Origin: Acidaminobacter sp.
Lineage (GTDB): Bacteria > Bacillota > Clostridia > Peptostreptococcales > Acidaminobacteraceae
Reading direction: 5' to 3'
Length of the DNA stretch: 47,398 nucleotides
Assembly: GCF_030247605.1 (NCBI RefSeq)
Contig: NZ_JAOTSB010000021.1
Coordinates: 1 to 47,398 of the forward strand
In this document: positions 8,815 through 15,873 of the stretch, in pieces
How the letters are laid out: each line of letters starts with the position of its first letter
Position numbering within the stretch: the first letter of the stretch is position 1
The notes under the pieces: model-generated
The model's database searches: none
Told to the model about the DNA's origin: nothing
The model's input: only the letters and a program-made list of their open reading frames with translations
Made by a program: the position numbers and the translations under genes

Positions 8815-9446
8815 TTGCTAGTTCCCCTTTTCTCCGCGGCCTCGAGATCGTTTAAGAGATCCATCATTCGTTCGTTCATCAGCTTGAAGGAGACCCGGTT
8901 GGCAATCAATACAGAGGAGATCTGTCCAACGGTCTCAAGGACAACCAGATCGTTTTCTTCCAGTGTTTTTCCGGTCTCGACAATGTCGAGGATACAATCG
9001 GCCAAATTCACTATGGGTGCCAGCTCTACCGAGCCGGACAGGAACAGGATCTCACCCTTGATGCCCTTCTCTTCGAGCACATCCCTCGCCCGTTTAGGGT
9101 ATTTTGTGGCCACGCGCACAAAACTGCGGTCCGACAGTTTGAACCCCCTGAAGCCGGCTATACACATACGGCATCTGCCTATTGGGAGATACCTGAGCTC
9201 ATAGCCGTCAAAGCTCCGTTCGTACAAAATATCATTCCCGAGTACACCCAGATCAGCGGCAGCTCTTTCCACATAAGTCGTGACATCATCTGCTTTGACT
9301 GAAATCAGGCTGATCCTTCCCGAGGTATCCACGTGCTCGAGCTTGCGGTTGTTAAGATCTGCGAACTCATAACCCGCTTCTTTGAGGAGCGCGATCAGCT
9401 GCTCTTTGACCCGCCCTTTTGAGACGGCAATTTTAAGTGGTTTCAT
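8811..9446 (-). CDS. hisG: ATP phosphoribosyltransferase, short form
   Basis: Commits ATP and PRPP to histidine synthesis. The N terminus KPLKIAVSKGRVKEQ and the PRPP loop ILDIVETGKTLEENDL are typical. At 211 residues it lacks the C-terminal ACT-like regulatory domain of long HisG. Short forms are active and feedback-regulated only together with HisZ, which is encoded immediately upstream with a 14-base overlap. GGAGGAG lies 9 bases before the ATG. Confidence 0.97.
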   Translation of the reverse strand: MKPLKIAVSKGRVKEQLIALLKEAGYEFADLNNRKLEHVDTSGRISLISVKADDVTTYVERAAADLGVLGNDILYERSFDGYELRYLPIGRCRMCIAGFRGFKLSDRSFVRVATKYPKRARDVLEEKGIKGEILFLSGSVELAPIVNLADCILDIVETGKTLEENDLVVLETVGQISSVLIANRVSFKLMNERMMDLLNDLEAAEKRGTSK

Positions 9447-10692
9447 GGATTTGACTCCTCCTTTTCCCGTTGATTTCGAGCTGGTTCAGCAGCTTCTGAA
9501 CGTTGCTTCTGCGGCTTTCATTCATGCGCTGATCGAAAACCACAGCGTCTTCACCTTCAACGGACAACACAAATTTTGCAGATTTGCACTCCGGCTGTTC
9601 AAAAGTGTCACTGATGCTGGTTCTGAGTTTAACCAGCACGACACTGTAATCCCTGTCTCTCAGGGCGGCTGCGATCTGCAGGGCATCGCCCGGATCATCT
9701 GTATCACAGAGGACTGCGTAGTCGAACTGCGCAGGGACGTTGAGCGGTGTGTGCATAGTTTTCATCCACTCCACCACATTGGCTGTGTTGAAGGAGATGC
9801 CGCAAGCCACTTCGACGCCATTCATGCCGTCATATCGTCCCCCGGTGACGAGGGCTTTGCCTGTGCGCTGGCTGAAAATCCTGTAGATGTTCCCGGAATA
9901 ATATCTGAATTCGTTGCCGCCCTGACTCAGATCCAACTGAATTTTTGTCAGACCGAGATTTTCCAGGAGCTTGTACAAGGATTTCAGAGCGCTCAGCTCT
10001 GCCTGGCAGGCATCGCCGAAACGAGTCGAGGATGCTTTAGTAAAGACTGCTTTAAAATCGCCGAACAGTCCCGGAAGCTGGCTCAGGAAGAGACTTTCGT
10101 CTTCAGGGAGCTCAGAGCCCTCCAGAAAAGCGCTAAGCGCAGTCAGTCTCTTTTCTTCAATCAGGTTCATCATGGTCTCTACCGCTTCCGGAGACAATTC
10201 CACCATTTCTGAAATCGCTCTGAAGAAGCTGGAGTTTCCAATTTCAAAGCGCAGGTCAGAAATTGGGATCCCCACCGTTTCGAGGACGTCCAGCGCCAGT
10301 CGGATGACCTCAACATCTCCTGCCGGGCCCAGGTCGGCATAATTTTCGCAGCCGAGCTGAAGGATCTCGTCAATGCCGCCGCCCTGACTATACCGAAAGA
10401 CCTTTGAATTATAGGAAATTCGTCTGAGGGGCGTCCCTTCCGGAAGCTTCAGGGTCATGGAGGCACAGCTCATGGTGTTGTCAATTTTCAGGCATCCTAT
10501 GGCACCGGAAGGCTCAATCAGCTTCACCAGCCTTTTCGTCAAGGCAGGGGGAAGATCCTGGTAGCGCGACCAGTCCTCAATGGCCGGCGGATCAATCTCA
10601 TCATAGCCATAAAGTCTTGACCACTTTCTGAAGCTGGCGGTCAAAGTTCTCAAATATGCGTAGTCTTCATACAGATAGTGCATAAATCTCAT
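9433..10692 (-). CDS. hisZ: ATP phosphoribosyltransferase regulatory subunit, histidyl-tRNA synthetase paralogue
   Basis: HisZ forms a hetero-octamer with short HisG and confers histidine feedback inhibition. It has the class II aminoacyl-tRNA synthetase catalytic fold (YGYDEIDPPAIEDWSRYQ, a motif-2-like RRISYNSKVFRYSQGG, and ALVTGGRYDGM near the C-terminal motif) but no anticodon-binding domain, so it should not charge tRNA. I start at ATG 10692 because GGAGG (10700-10704) is 7 bases upstream, giving 419 residues. An in-frame start at 10725 lies inside the attenuator terminator and lacks a ribosome site. It is the first structural gene of the operon. Confidence 0.95.
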   Translation of the reverse strand: MRFMHYLYEDYAYLRTLTASFRKWSRLYGYDEIDPPAIEDWSRYQDLPPALTKRLVKLIEPSGAIGCLKIDNTMSCASMTLKLPEGTPLRRISYNSKVFRYSQGGGIDEILQLGCENYADLGPAGDVEVIRLALDVLETVGIPISDLRFEIGNSSFFRAISEMVELSPEAVETMMNLIEEKRLTALSAFLEGSELPEDESLFLSQLPGLFGDFKAVFTKASSTRFGDACQAELSALKSLYKLLENLGLTKIQLDLSQGGNEFRYYSGNIYRIFSQRTGKALVTGGRYDGMNGVEVACGISFNTANVVEWMKTMHTPLNVPAQFDYAVLCDTDDPGDALQIAAALRDRDYSVVLVKLRTSISDTFEQPECKSAKFVLSVEGEDAVVFDQRMNESRRSNVQKLLNQLEINGKRRSQIHETT

Positions 10693-10710
10693 AGTTACGC
10701 CTCCTCGCGA

Positions 10711-10741
10711 AAATAAAAAAGCCACCCGGAAACCGGGTGGC
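10711..10741 (-). terminator. Attenuator terminator immediately before hisZ
   Basis: A perfect 9-bp stem (GCCACCCGG and its complement, 10721-10741) closes a 3-base loop. On the minus strand it is followed at once by TTTTTTATTT. It ends only about 7 bases before the hisZ ribosome site and lies downstream of the promoter at 11001-11029, so it can only be a conditional terminator. This is arm pair E:F of the leader described at 10742-10994. Confidence 0.9.
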
Positions 10742-10994
10742 AGTTTGTTGATTCAATCTCACCACCGCGGACGCTCAATCGTATTAAACGACGAATAGAG
10801 CTTGCAACGCGCGGTGTCTTAAACCTGCATACAAACTCTAGAACGTATGATGATGATGGATGCTGTTGTATGGGTTTAAAACCTGGGGTGTCATAATAAT
10901 CTCTCCTGAATCTCAATTTGAATCCGGCTTAAACGTATTACTGGCGGAAAGAATAGATTACCTACCCCTCGCCTGAAGCCGGAATTTATGAATT
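10742..10994 (-). ncRNA. Histidine operon attenuation leader
   Basis: The transcribed leader runs from about 10994 to the terminator. In transcription order it shows: a 5' hairpin (8-bp stem 10976-10983 with 10923-10930); the leader peptide hisL; a hairpin enclosing the His codons (arms A 10865-10879 and B 10819-10836, about 14 bp with a 2-base bulge); arm C (ACACCGCG, 10817-10810) complementary to arm D (CGCGGTG, 10769-10763); then terminator E:F. Arm D can alternatively pair with E through GGTGGT (10766-10761) and GCCACC (10741-10736), preventing termination. The layout parallels the A-F scheme of enteric his leaders. A strong B:C alternative is not obvious. No T-box consensus (TGGNACCGCG) is present. 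Confidence 0.8.
10838..10894 (-). CDS. hisL: His operon leader peptide
   Basis: An 18-residue ORF, MTPQVLNPYNSIHHHHTF, starts at ATG 10894, 6 bases after the ribosome site AGGAGAG (10901-10907). Four consecutive CAT histidine codons occupy 10847-10858 and the stop follows two codons later. The His run sits in the loop of the A:B hairpin. When charged His-tRNA is scarce the ribosome should stall here and change the folding of the downstream leader. The peptide itself probably has no function. It is too short for routine gene calling. Confidence 0.88.
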   Translation of the reverse strand: MTPQVLNPYNSIHHHHTF

Positions 10995-11000
10995 GAATAG

Positions 11001-11029
11001 ACTTTAACACACAATAATTATTCAGTCAA
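11001..11029 (-). promoter_or_regulatory. Sigma-A promoter of the histidine operon
   Basis: On the minus strand a -35 box TTGACT (11024-11029) is separated by 17 bases from a -10 box TAAAGT (11001-11006). The expected transcription start near 10994 places the first base just ahead of the leader's 5' hairpin. Confidence 0.7.
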
Positions 11030-11068
11030 CAGGCTTTTTATAATATTCTTACGATTTTGAAACAAATT

Positions 11069-11773
11069 CTATTCACCTAAATAGGCCTTAAGAACAACAT
11101 CATTTTGCCTCAAACTTTCCGCAGTCCCTTCAACCATGATTTGACCTGTCTCAATCAGGTAACCTCGGTCTGCAATTTTCAGGACCTTGTTCGCGTTCTG
11201 CTCCACGACCAGAACCGTGATCCCTTGCTGATTCAGTTCTTTGATCAGAGAAAAACAGTAATTGACCATAATTGGCATCAAGCCCATGGATACTTCATCG
11301 ATAAGCAGCAGTCTTGGCTCCAGAATCAAAGCCCGGCTGATTGCGAGGATCTGCTGTTCCCCGCCGCTCATGGTTCTTGCCAGTTGGTTCCGCCTCTCTG
11401 AAAGCTTTGGAAACATGTCATAAGCCTTCTCAAGATTTCTCTTAATTTGGGCCTTATCTTTGATTTTGTAGGCACCCATTTTTAAGTTCTCTTCAACGGA
11501 CAAATCACCAAATATACGGCGACCTTCTGGAACGTATCCAATCCCCAGCTCCGCCCTCTTCCAGGCAGGATAATCTGTTATATCCTCACCTTCGTAGAAC
11601 AGTTTGCCGTGTTTGATTTTGACCAGGCCCATCATGGCCTTGATCAATGTGGATTTGCCGGCGCCATTCGCACCTATGACACTCACCAATTCTCCCTGTT
11701 TAACCTCTAGGGATACTTTCTTGATAACTTCCATCTGACCATAAAAGATTTCCGCGTCCTGGAGCTTAAGCAT
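11069..11773 (-). CDS. livF: Branched-chain/polar amino acid ABC transporter, ATPase LivF
   Basis: One of two ATPases energising the Liv-type importer. Walker A is GANGAGKST, the signature is MSGGEQQILAISRAL and Walker B is LLLIDEVSMGL. The residue after the Walker B glutamate is Val where Pro is usual (DEPSLGL in most LivF). I start at the third of three clustered ATG-containing codons (11773, MLKLQDAE) because GGGGAGG then lies about 9 bases upstream; the first ATG (11782) abuts that site. The gene overlaps the end of livG. It is the last gene of the operon and no clear terminator follows before the his promoter. Confidence 0.93.
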   Translation of the reverse strand: MLKLQDAEIFYGQMEVIKKVSLEVKQGELVSVIGANGAGKSTLIKAMMGLVKIKHGKLFYEGEDITDYPAWKRAELGIGYVPEGRRIFGDLSVEENLKMGAYKIKDKAQIKRNLEKAYDMFPKLSERRNQLARTMSGGEQQILAISRALILEPRLLLIDEVSMGLMPIMVNYCFSLIKELNQQGITVLVVEQNANKVLKIADRGYLIETGQIMVEGTAESLRQNDVVLKAYLGE

Positions 11774-12524
11774 CCTCATCATCCTCCCCTAAATAGGCTT
11801 CAATGACTTGAGGATTCTCCTGAATTTCTTTAGGCAATCCTTCCGCAATTTTTTTGCCAAAATTGAGGACCACCAGCCGGTCACTCACCTTCATTGAAAT
11901 TGGCAGATTGTGCTCAATCAGCATGATCGTTGTCCCTTGCTCTTTCAAATAGAAGACCAGATCAATGACCTCGCCTATAGCGTAATTGCTGAGCCCTGCG
12001 CAAGGCTCGTCCAGCATCAGAAGCTTAGGATTGATCGCCAGCGCCCTGGCAATTTCAAGTCTTCTCAAATAACCCAGGCTGACCTCAGACGCCTTTTTAT
12101 CCTTAACATCGAGGAGCTGCACGCGCTCTAAAATTTCCAGCGCCTGGTCCACCACCACGGGAGAATGACTTTTCGCGAACAGGTGTTTAAAACCTTTATT
12201 GTACTCTATGCCCAAAGCTGCGACGACATTATCCAGCAAAGAAATGTCCCTGAGGGGTTTGGAAATCTGGAACGTACGGGCGACACCCATCCTCGCTATT
12301 TCAAATGGTTTCTTCCCCTGGATCTCTTGTCCGTTTAAGAGAATTTTTCCCTCGGTAGGCTCGTAAACGCCACAAATGCAGTTAAACATTGTCGTTTTCC
12401 CAGCGCCATTCGGACCAATGACTCCTAAAGTTTCTTTCTCCTTAAGGTTAAGATCAATGCCATCTATGGCTTTCAGCCCGCCAAAATACATTTTTAAACC
12501 TTTAACGGTCAGCATGTCCCCCAT
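11766..12524 (-). CDS. livG: Branched-chain/polar amino acid ABC transporter, ATPase LivG
   Basis: The second ATPase of the importer. Walker A is GPNGAGKTT and Walker B is LLMLDEPCAGLS, with the H-loop in IMLIEHNLPISMKVSDR. The signature region reads VSLGYLRRLEIARAL, where most LivG proteins have a YGxQRRLEIAR form, so the C-loop glutamine is replaced by a leucine. The length of 252 is normal. GGTGAG lies 6 bases before ATG 12524, and the livM stop is 1 base upstream. Confidence 0.95.
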   Translation of the reverse strand: MGDMLTVKGLKMYFGGLKAIDGIDLNLKEKETLGVIGPNGAGKTTMFNCICGVYEPTEGKILLNGQEIQGKKPFEIARMGVARTFQISKPLRDISLLDNVVAALGIEYNKGFKHLFAKSHSPVVVDQALEILERVQLLDVKDKKASEVSLGYLRRLEIARALAINPKLLMLDEPCAGLSNYAIGEVIDLVFYLKEQGTTIMLIEHNLPISMKVSDRLVVLNFGKKIAEGLPKEIQENPQVIEAYLGEDDEDA

Positions 12525-12525
12525 A

Positions 12526-13416
12526 TCAGCTCACCACACTTTTCTTGCGCCCTTTGCCAAACAGCGCTTCGAATTTATTGACCAGAAAACTGCCGTTCCC
12601 AACGATGCCCTGGGGTTGAAACAGCATCATCAAAACCAGGAGTCCTCCATAGACAATCATACGGTAATCCGAAATGAATCGAAACAGTTCCGGTGCTATC
12701 CCCAAAATGATTGCGCCTACAATCGGTCCGCGAATGGTCCCAATTCCGCCTATGACCACCATGGATAAAATCGAGATCGATACGAGAAACGCAAAATCGC
12801 TGGAGTAGATAAAGGTCATGTAATGGGCGTAAACGCCGCCAGCCAAGCCGGCTACCGCTGTTCCAACCGCAAAGGCGAGCACTTTGAATTTTACAATATT
12901 GACGCCGAGAGAGGAGGCTGCCGCCTCATCATTTCTTATACTTGCCAGCGCCAAGCCAAACCATGACTTTTCGATGATTCTCATGAATATGACCATGGCG
13001 GCAATCAGTGCGCCTACAAGGATCAAAAACATCAGATTATCCATTTTGACACCAAACAGACTCGGCTTGGAGACAGACATTCCGAGTGAAGCGCCAAAGA
13101 TTGGCGCATACTGGAAAATGGCAACAACAACAAAGTTTATGCCTATAGTCGTAATCGCCAAAAAATCCTCCTTGACACGCATGCTGGCAAGCCCGAGCAA
13201 CGCGCCGATCAACCCTGTCACAACGAACGCTATGGGAAGACTCAGCCAGAAATTCACTCCAAGAGTACTGGTCAGCACTGCCGAGGTATAAGCACCAATC
13301 CCGAAAAATGCCGCGTGCCCAATAGATGACTGTCCGGCATAACCCGCTATAATGTTTAGGCTGAGTGCCAGGAGCACAAAGATCCCAATATTTGTAGCCA
13401 CCACTATTGCATACAT
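12526..13416 (-). CDS. livM: Branched-chain/polar amino acid ABC transporter, permease LivM
   Basis: An integral membrane permease of 296 residues with about eight hydrophobic segments. The LivM hallmark segments are visible: SLNIIAGYAGQSSIGHAAFFGIGAYTSA near the N terminus and MVVIGGIGTIRGPIVGAII near residue 235. It pairs with LivH to form the membrane channel. It lies between livH and livG in the usual order J-H-M-G-F. Confidence 0.95.
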   Translation of the reverse strand: MYAIVVATNIGIFVLLALSLNIIAGYAGQSSIGHAAFFGIGAYTSAVLTSTLGVNFWLSLPIAFVVTGLIGALLGLASMRVKEDFLAITTIGINFVVVAIFQYAPIFGASLGMSVSKPSLFGVKMDNLMFLILVGALIAAMVIFMRIIEKSWFGLALASIRNDEAAASSLGVNIVKFKVLAFAVGTAVAGLAGGVYAHYMTFIYSSDFAFLVSISILSMVVIGGIGTIRGPIVGAIILGIAPELFRFISDYRMIVYGGLLVLMMLFQPQGIVGNGSFLVNKFEALFGKGRKKSVVS

Positions 13417-13427
13417 ACAGTCACCCC

Positions 13428-14303
13428 CTAAATTGAATTTTTTCTGCTGATCAGACCTGTTGGTTTTACAAGCAAGATTGTGATTAAGACAAGGAAGGCT
13501 ATCGCGTCTCTAGGTATGACAGATCCGACGTAAGCAGAGATTAAAGTTTCTGAAAGTCCAATAACAAGTCCGGCGGCAATGGTGCCAATTGGATTTCCAA
13601 GTCCGCCTAAAACGATAATGGCAAGCATTTTATACGACGGAATGTCTCCCATGGTTGGATAGATAGAGCTATAGAGTACACCTATCATCATCCCCGCTGC
13701 GGATGCAAAACCATACCCCATAATATAACTCAATGCCATGACCTTCTGGATGTTGACTCCCATGGTTTCGGCGATTTCCGAATCCCCTGCCGTGGCGCGC
13801 CATGCAAGTCCAAGCTTGGTTTTATTTAAAACGAACCAAAGCAGCGAGAGTAAAATCGCCGTCATGATAATGATCAAAATCCATTCAGGATTAATGACAA
13901 TTCTTCCGAGTTTAATGACCGAAAATGGCAGAATTACACCAAAATCCTTAATTTCCGGACCGACCAGCAGTCTTATAAAGTCCCCGGTAAAAATGAAAAT
14001 CCCTACACTGGTAATCAACGGAACTATAGGAATGATATTAGGCTTGTTGAGTATGGGCGTATAAATGAACTTTTGAATGAGAACACCAATTGCGCCTGTG
14101 AGGGCCATTGACAGAAAAAAGGCGACGGCCAGATTGCCGGTAGTTGCGTAAATTACCCAGCCGAGGTACGCACCGACCACATACGCCGCAGCATTCGCAA
14201 TATCCAGAATGCGTAAAATCCCGTAGATTAATGTCCCGCCCATTGCAGTCAAGGCATAGACACAACCAATCATGAAACCGTTTATGATTTGTTGAAGCAG
14301 CAA
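13428..14303 (-). CDS. livH: Branched-chain/polar amino acid ABC transporter, permease LivH
   Basis: The second membrane permease, predicted multi-spanning throughout. Typical motifs are NGFMIGCVYALTAMGGTLIYGIL at the start (split here from residue 8) and IIVLGGLGNPIGTIAAGLVIG near the C terminus. I prefer the TTG at 14303 (MLLQQIING), which is the usual family N terminus and has AAGGA about 10 bases upstream. A GTG at 14312 is too close to that site, and an upstream frame to 14372 adds an implausible polar leader. With this start it is 291 residues. Confidence 0.92.
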   Translation of the reverse strand: MLLQQIINGFMIGCVYALTAMGGTLIYGILRILDIANAAAYVVGAYLGWVIYATTGNLAVAFFLSMALTGAIGVLIQKFIYTPILNKPNIIPIVPLITSVGIFIFTGDFIRLLVGPEIKDFGVILPFSVIKLGRIVINPEWILIIIMTAILLSLLWFVLNKTKLGLAWRATAGDSEIAETMGVNIQKVMALSYIMGYGFASAAGMMIGVLYSSIYPTMGDIPSYKMLAIIVLGGLGNPIGTIAAGLVIGLSETLISAYVGSVIPRDAIAFLVLITILLVKPTGLISRKNSI

Positions 14304-14411
14304 GGATATCACATCCTTTCGAAAAATGTGGTCTGTTTGCTGAAGGCCCGCCAAGGGCGCGCCTTCAGTCACCTATCGATCATATTGTCCAGTTGTGGTG
14401 TTTCCTCGCCA

Positions 14412-15626
14412 CTAGTCTCTGATAATTGCGTCATCCGTAATTTCGTTGTAGTAGTGGAATTCGCCGTCCTTGACAATCTGAATCTGTACCGGCTTGACCG
14501 CAACCCTGGATGGTGCATATTCAATCAATCTGCCTGTGACTGTTTCAAAGTCTTTCAAGCCTTTGATGGCATCTCTCATAGCGACGGGATCAGTGCCAAC
14601 TTCAGCGATAACCTTAAATAAAGTTTCAAAGGCGTCATAAGTAGAAGCGCCGACCATGTCTGGCTGCATATTGTACGCCGCTTTATAGCCTGCAATGTAA
14701 TTCTTGACTGCATCACTTTCGCTGTCTCTGTTCATGTTAGTTGTAATGATGACACCTTCAGCGTCTTCCTTCGCAACTTCCAGGAACTGATATGAGTCAA
14801 TGCCCTCTGTTCCAAGAATTTGAACATCCAGACCGAGGCGCTTGGATTGTCTCGCAATCTCAGTTCCGTGAGAAGGATAGCATGCAATGTAAAGCAGGTC
14901 CGGTTTTACGGTTTCCTTAATTTTTGTCAGCACCGGAGAAAACTCTGTTTCAGGCATTCCAAAAGTATCCATTGACACTATTTCTGCGCCGTTTGCTTCG
15001 GCATAAGCAGTGAAAGCCTCAGATAAGGTTTTTCCAAAGTCAATGTCTACAGCCAGAATAGAAATCCTCTTAGCACCCAGCATATCCACAGCTACAACGC
15101 CGCCAGCGCGACCTTGTACGGATCCTGAAAAGGACTGCGAGAAGACGAAGTCACCTGAACCGGTGACATCCGGGTGAATCGCGTAGGCAGACAGCATAGG
15201 CATACCGGCTTCTTGGAAAATAGGTGCTGCAACACGAGTCGGTCCGCTGTAGCTGCCGCTGACTACAGCGACGACGTTGTCTTTGGTTGTAAGTTTTTGC
15301 GCGATGTTGACTGCTTGCTTAGTGTCCAAGCCATCATCATACTTGACGAGTTCGACAGGTCTTCCATTGATTCCGCCGCCGTCATTAATAAGCTTGACGG
15401 CAAGTTCTGCTGACTGTGTCGCACTTTTGCCATCCGACGCTGCAGCACCAGTTACCGGCGCAAAAAAGCCAATTCTGATTGGTTCCGAGCTTTCAGCAGG
15501 TGCTGCAGGCTCACTGCTCGGTTCTTCTGCTGCCGGTGTTTCCGCGGGCTGAGAGCATCCAAACATCGAGATCCCAAGTATGATGACCAGCGAGACCAAG
15601 AGCCAAACTTTTAATCCTTTTTTCAT
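14412..15626 (-). CDS. livJ: Branched-chain/polar amino acid ABC transporter, substrate-binding lipoprotein
   Basis: A type I periplasmic-binding-fold protein (Peripla_BP_6 family) of 404 residues. It carries a lipoprotein signal with Cys24 in SMFGC, then a Pro/Glu/Ala-rich linker and the family start IRIGFFAPVTGAAASDG. The SGSYSGPTRVAAPIFQEAGMP segment forms part of the ligand pocket in relatives. It probably delivers branched-chain or other neutral amino acids to LivHM; the sequence does not fix the ligand. GGGGAGG lies upstream of ATG 15626. It is the first gene of the operon, behind the sigma-54 promoter at 15672-15688. Confidence 0.95.
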   Translation of the reverse strand: MKKGLKVWLLVSLVIILGISMFGCSQPAETPAAEEPSSEPAAPAESSEPIRIGFFAPVTGAAASDGKSATQSAELAVKLINDGGGINGRPVELVKYDDGLDTKQAVNIAQKLTTKDNVVAVVSGSYSGPTRVAAPIFQEAGMPMLSAYAIHPDVTGSGDFVFSQSFSGSVQGRAGGVVAVDMLGAKRISILAVDIDFGKTLSEAFTAYAEANGAEIVSMDTFGMPETEFSPVLTKIKETVKPDLLYIACYPSHGTEIARQSKRLGLDVQILGTEGIDSYQFLEVAKEDAEGVIITTNMNRDSESDAVKNYIAGYKAAYNMQPDMVGASTYDAFETLFKVIAEVGTDPVAMRDAIKGLKDFETVTGRLIEYAPSRVAVKPVQIQIVKDGEFHYYNEITDDAIIRD

Positions 15627-15671
15627 AATCGTTCCTCCCCAATCCTAATTGAATAGTTGCATATAGTTCTA

Positions 15672-15688
15672 ATGCAATTTATATGCCA
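15672..15688 (-). promoter_or_regulatory. Sigma-54 promoter of the liv operon
   Basis: The minus strand reads TGGCATATAAATTGCAT. The -24 GG and -12 GC dinucleotides are separated by exactly 10 bases and both flanks match the TGGCA and TTGCA consensus. Expected transcription starts near 15662, about 36 bases before livJ. An activator of the matching class is encoded immediately upstream (15874-17619). Confidence 0.85.
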
Positions 15689-15764
15689 TGTTGTTTCTAT
15701 TTCCAAACAAGTGCAACAATCGGGGAAAATGAGAAGGTGAGGTAACTTTCGCAAAAAACAGAAA

Positions 15765-15857
15765 GCATCGCATAACGTATATTTTTTATACGCTACAGCG
15801 ATGCAAAGGGTAATCTCAACAATAAAATTTATACGCTCCGCGTACAATTTTTATACG
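15765..15857. promoter_or_regulatory. Candidate enhancer (UAS) repeats for the sigma-54 activator, overlapping a hairpin
   Basis: TTTATACG occurs three times in the same direction, at 15785, 15828 and 15850, spaced 43 and 22 bases, close to four and two helical turns. The first copy is half of a dyad CGTATA-TTTTT-TATACG (15776-15792). That dyad sits inside a larger one, GCATCGC (15766-15772) with GCGATGC (15798-15804 region). The second copy abuts TACGC-TCC-GCGTA (15832-15844). All lie about 90-170 bases upstream of the -24 element. On the minus strand the outer hairpin is followed by TTTCTGTTTTTT, so it may also terminate the activator transcript. Confidence 0.6.
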
Positions 15858-15873
15858 ATAATGGTCCAGTCTT

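Noticed and set aside
10695..10916. 73-codon ORF running through the his leader
   Set aside because: It overlaps hisL in another frame, reads through the terminator and lacks a suitable ribosome site; hisL has one.
10742..10994. T-box riboswitch in the his leader
   Set aside because: The leader length would fit and an ACACCGCG is present, but the TGGNACCGCG core and stem I motifs are not seen, and a His-codon ORF with a ribosome site explains the layout better.
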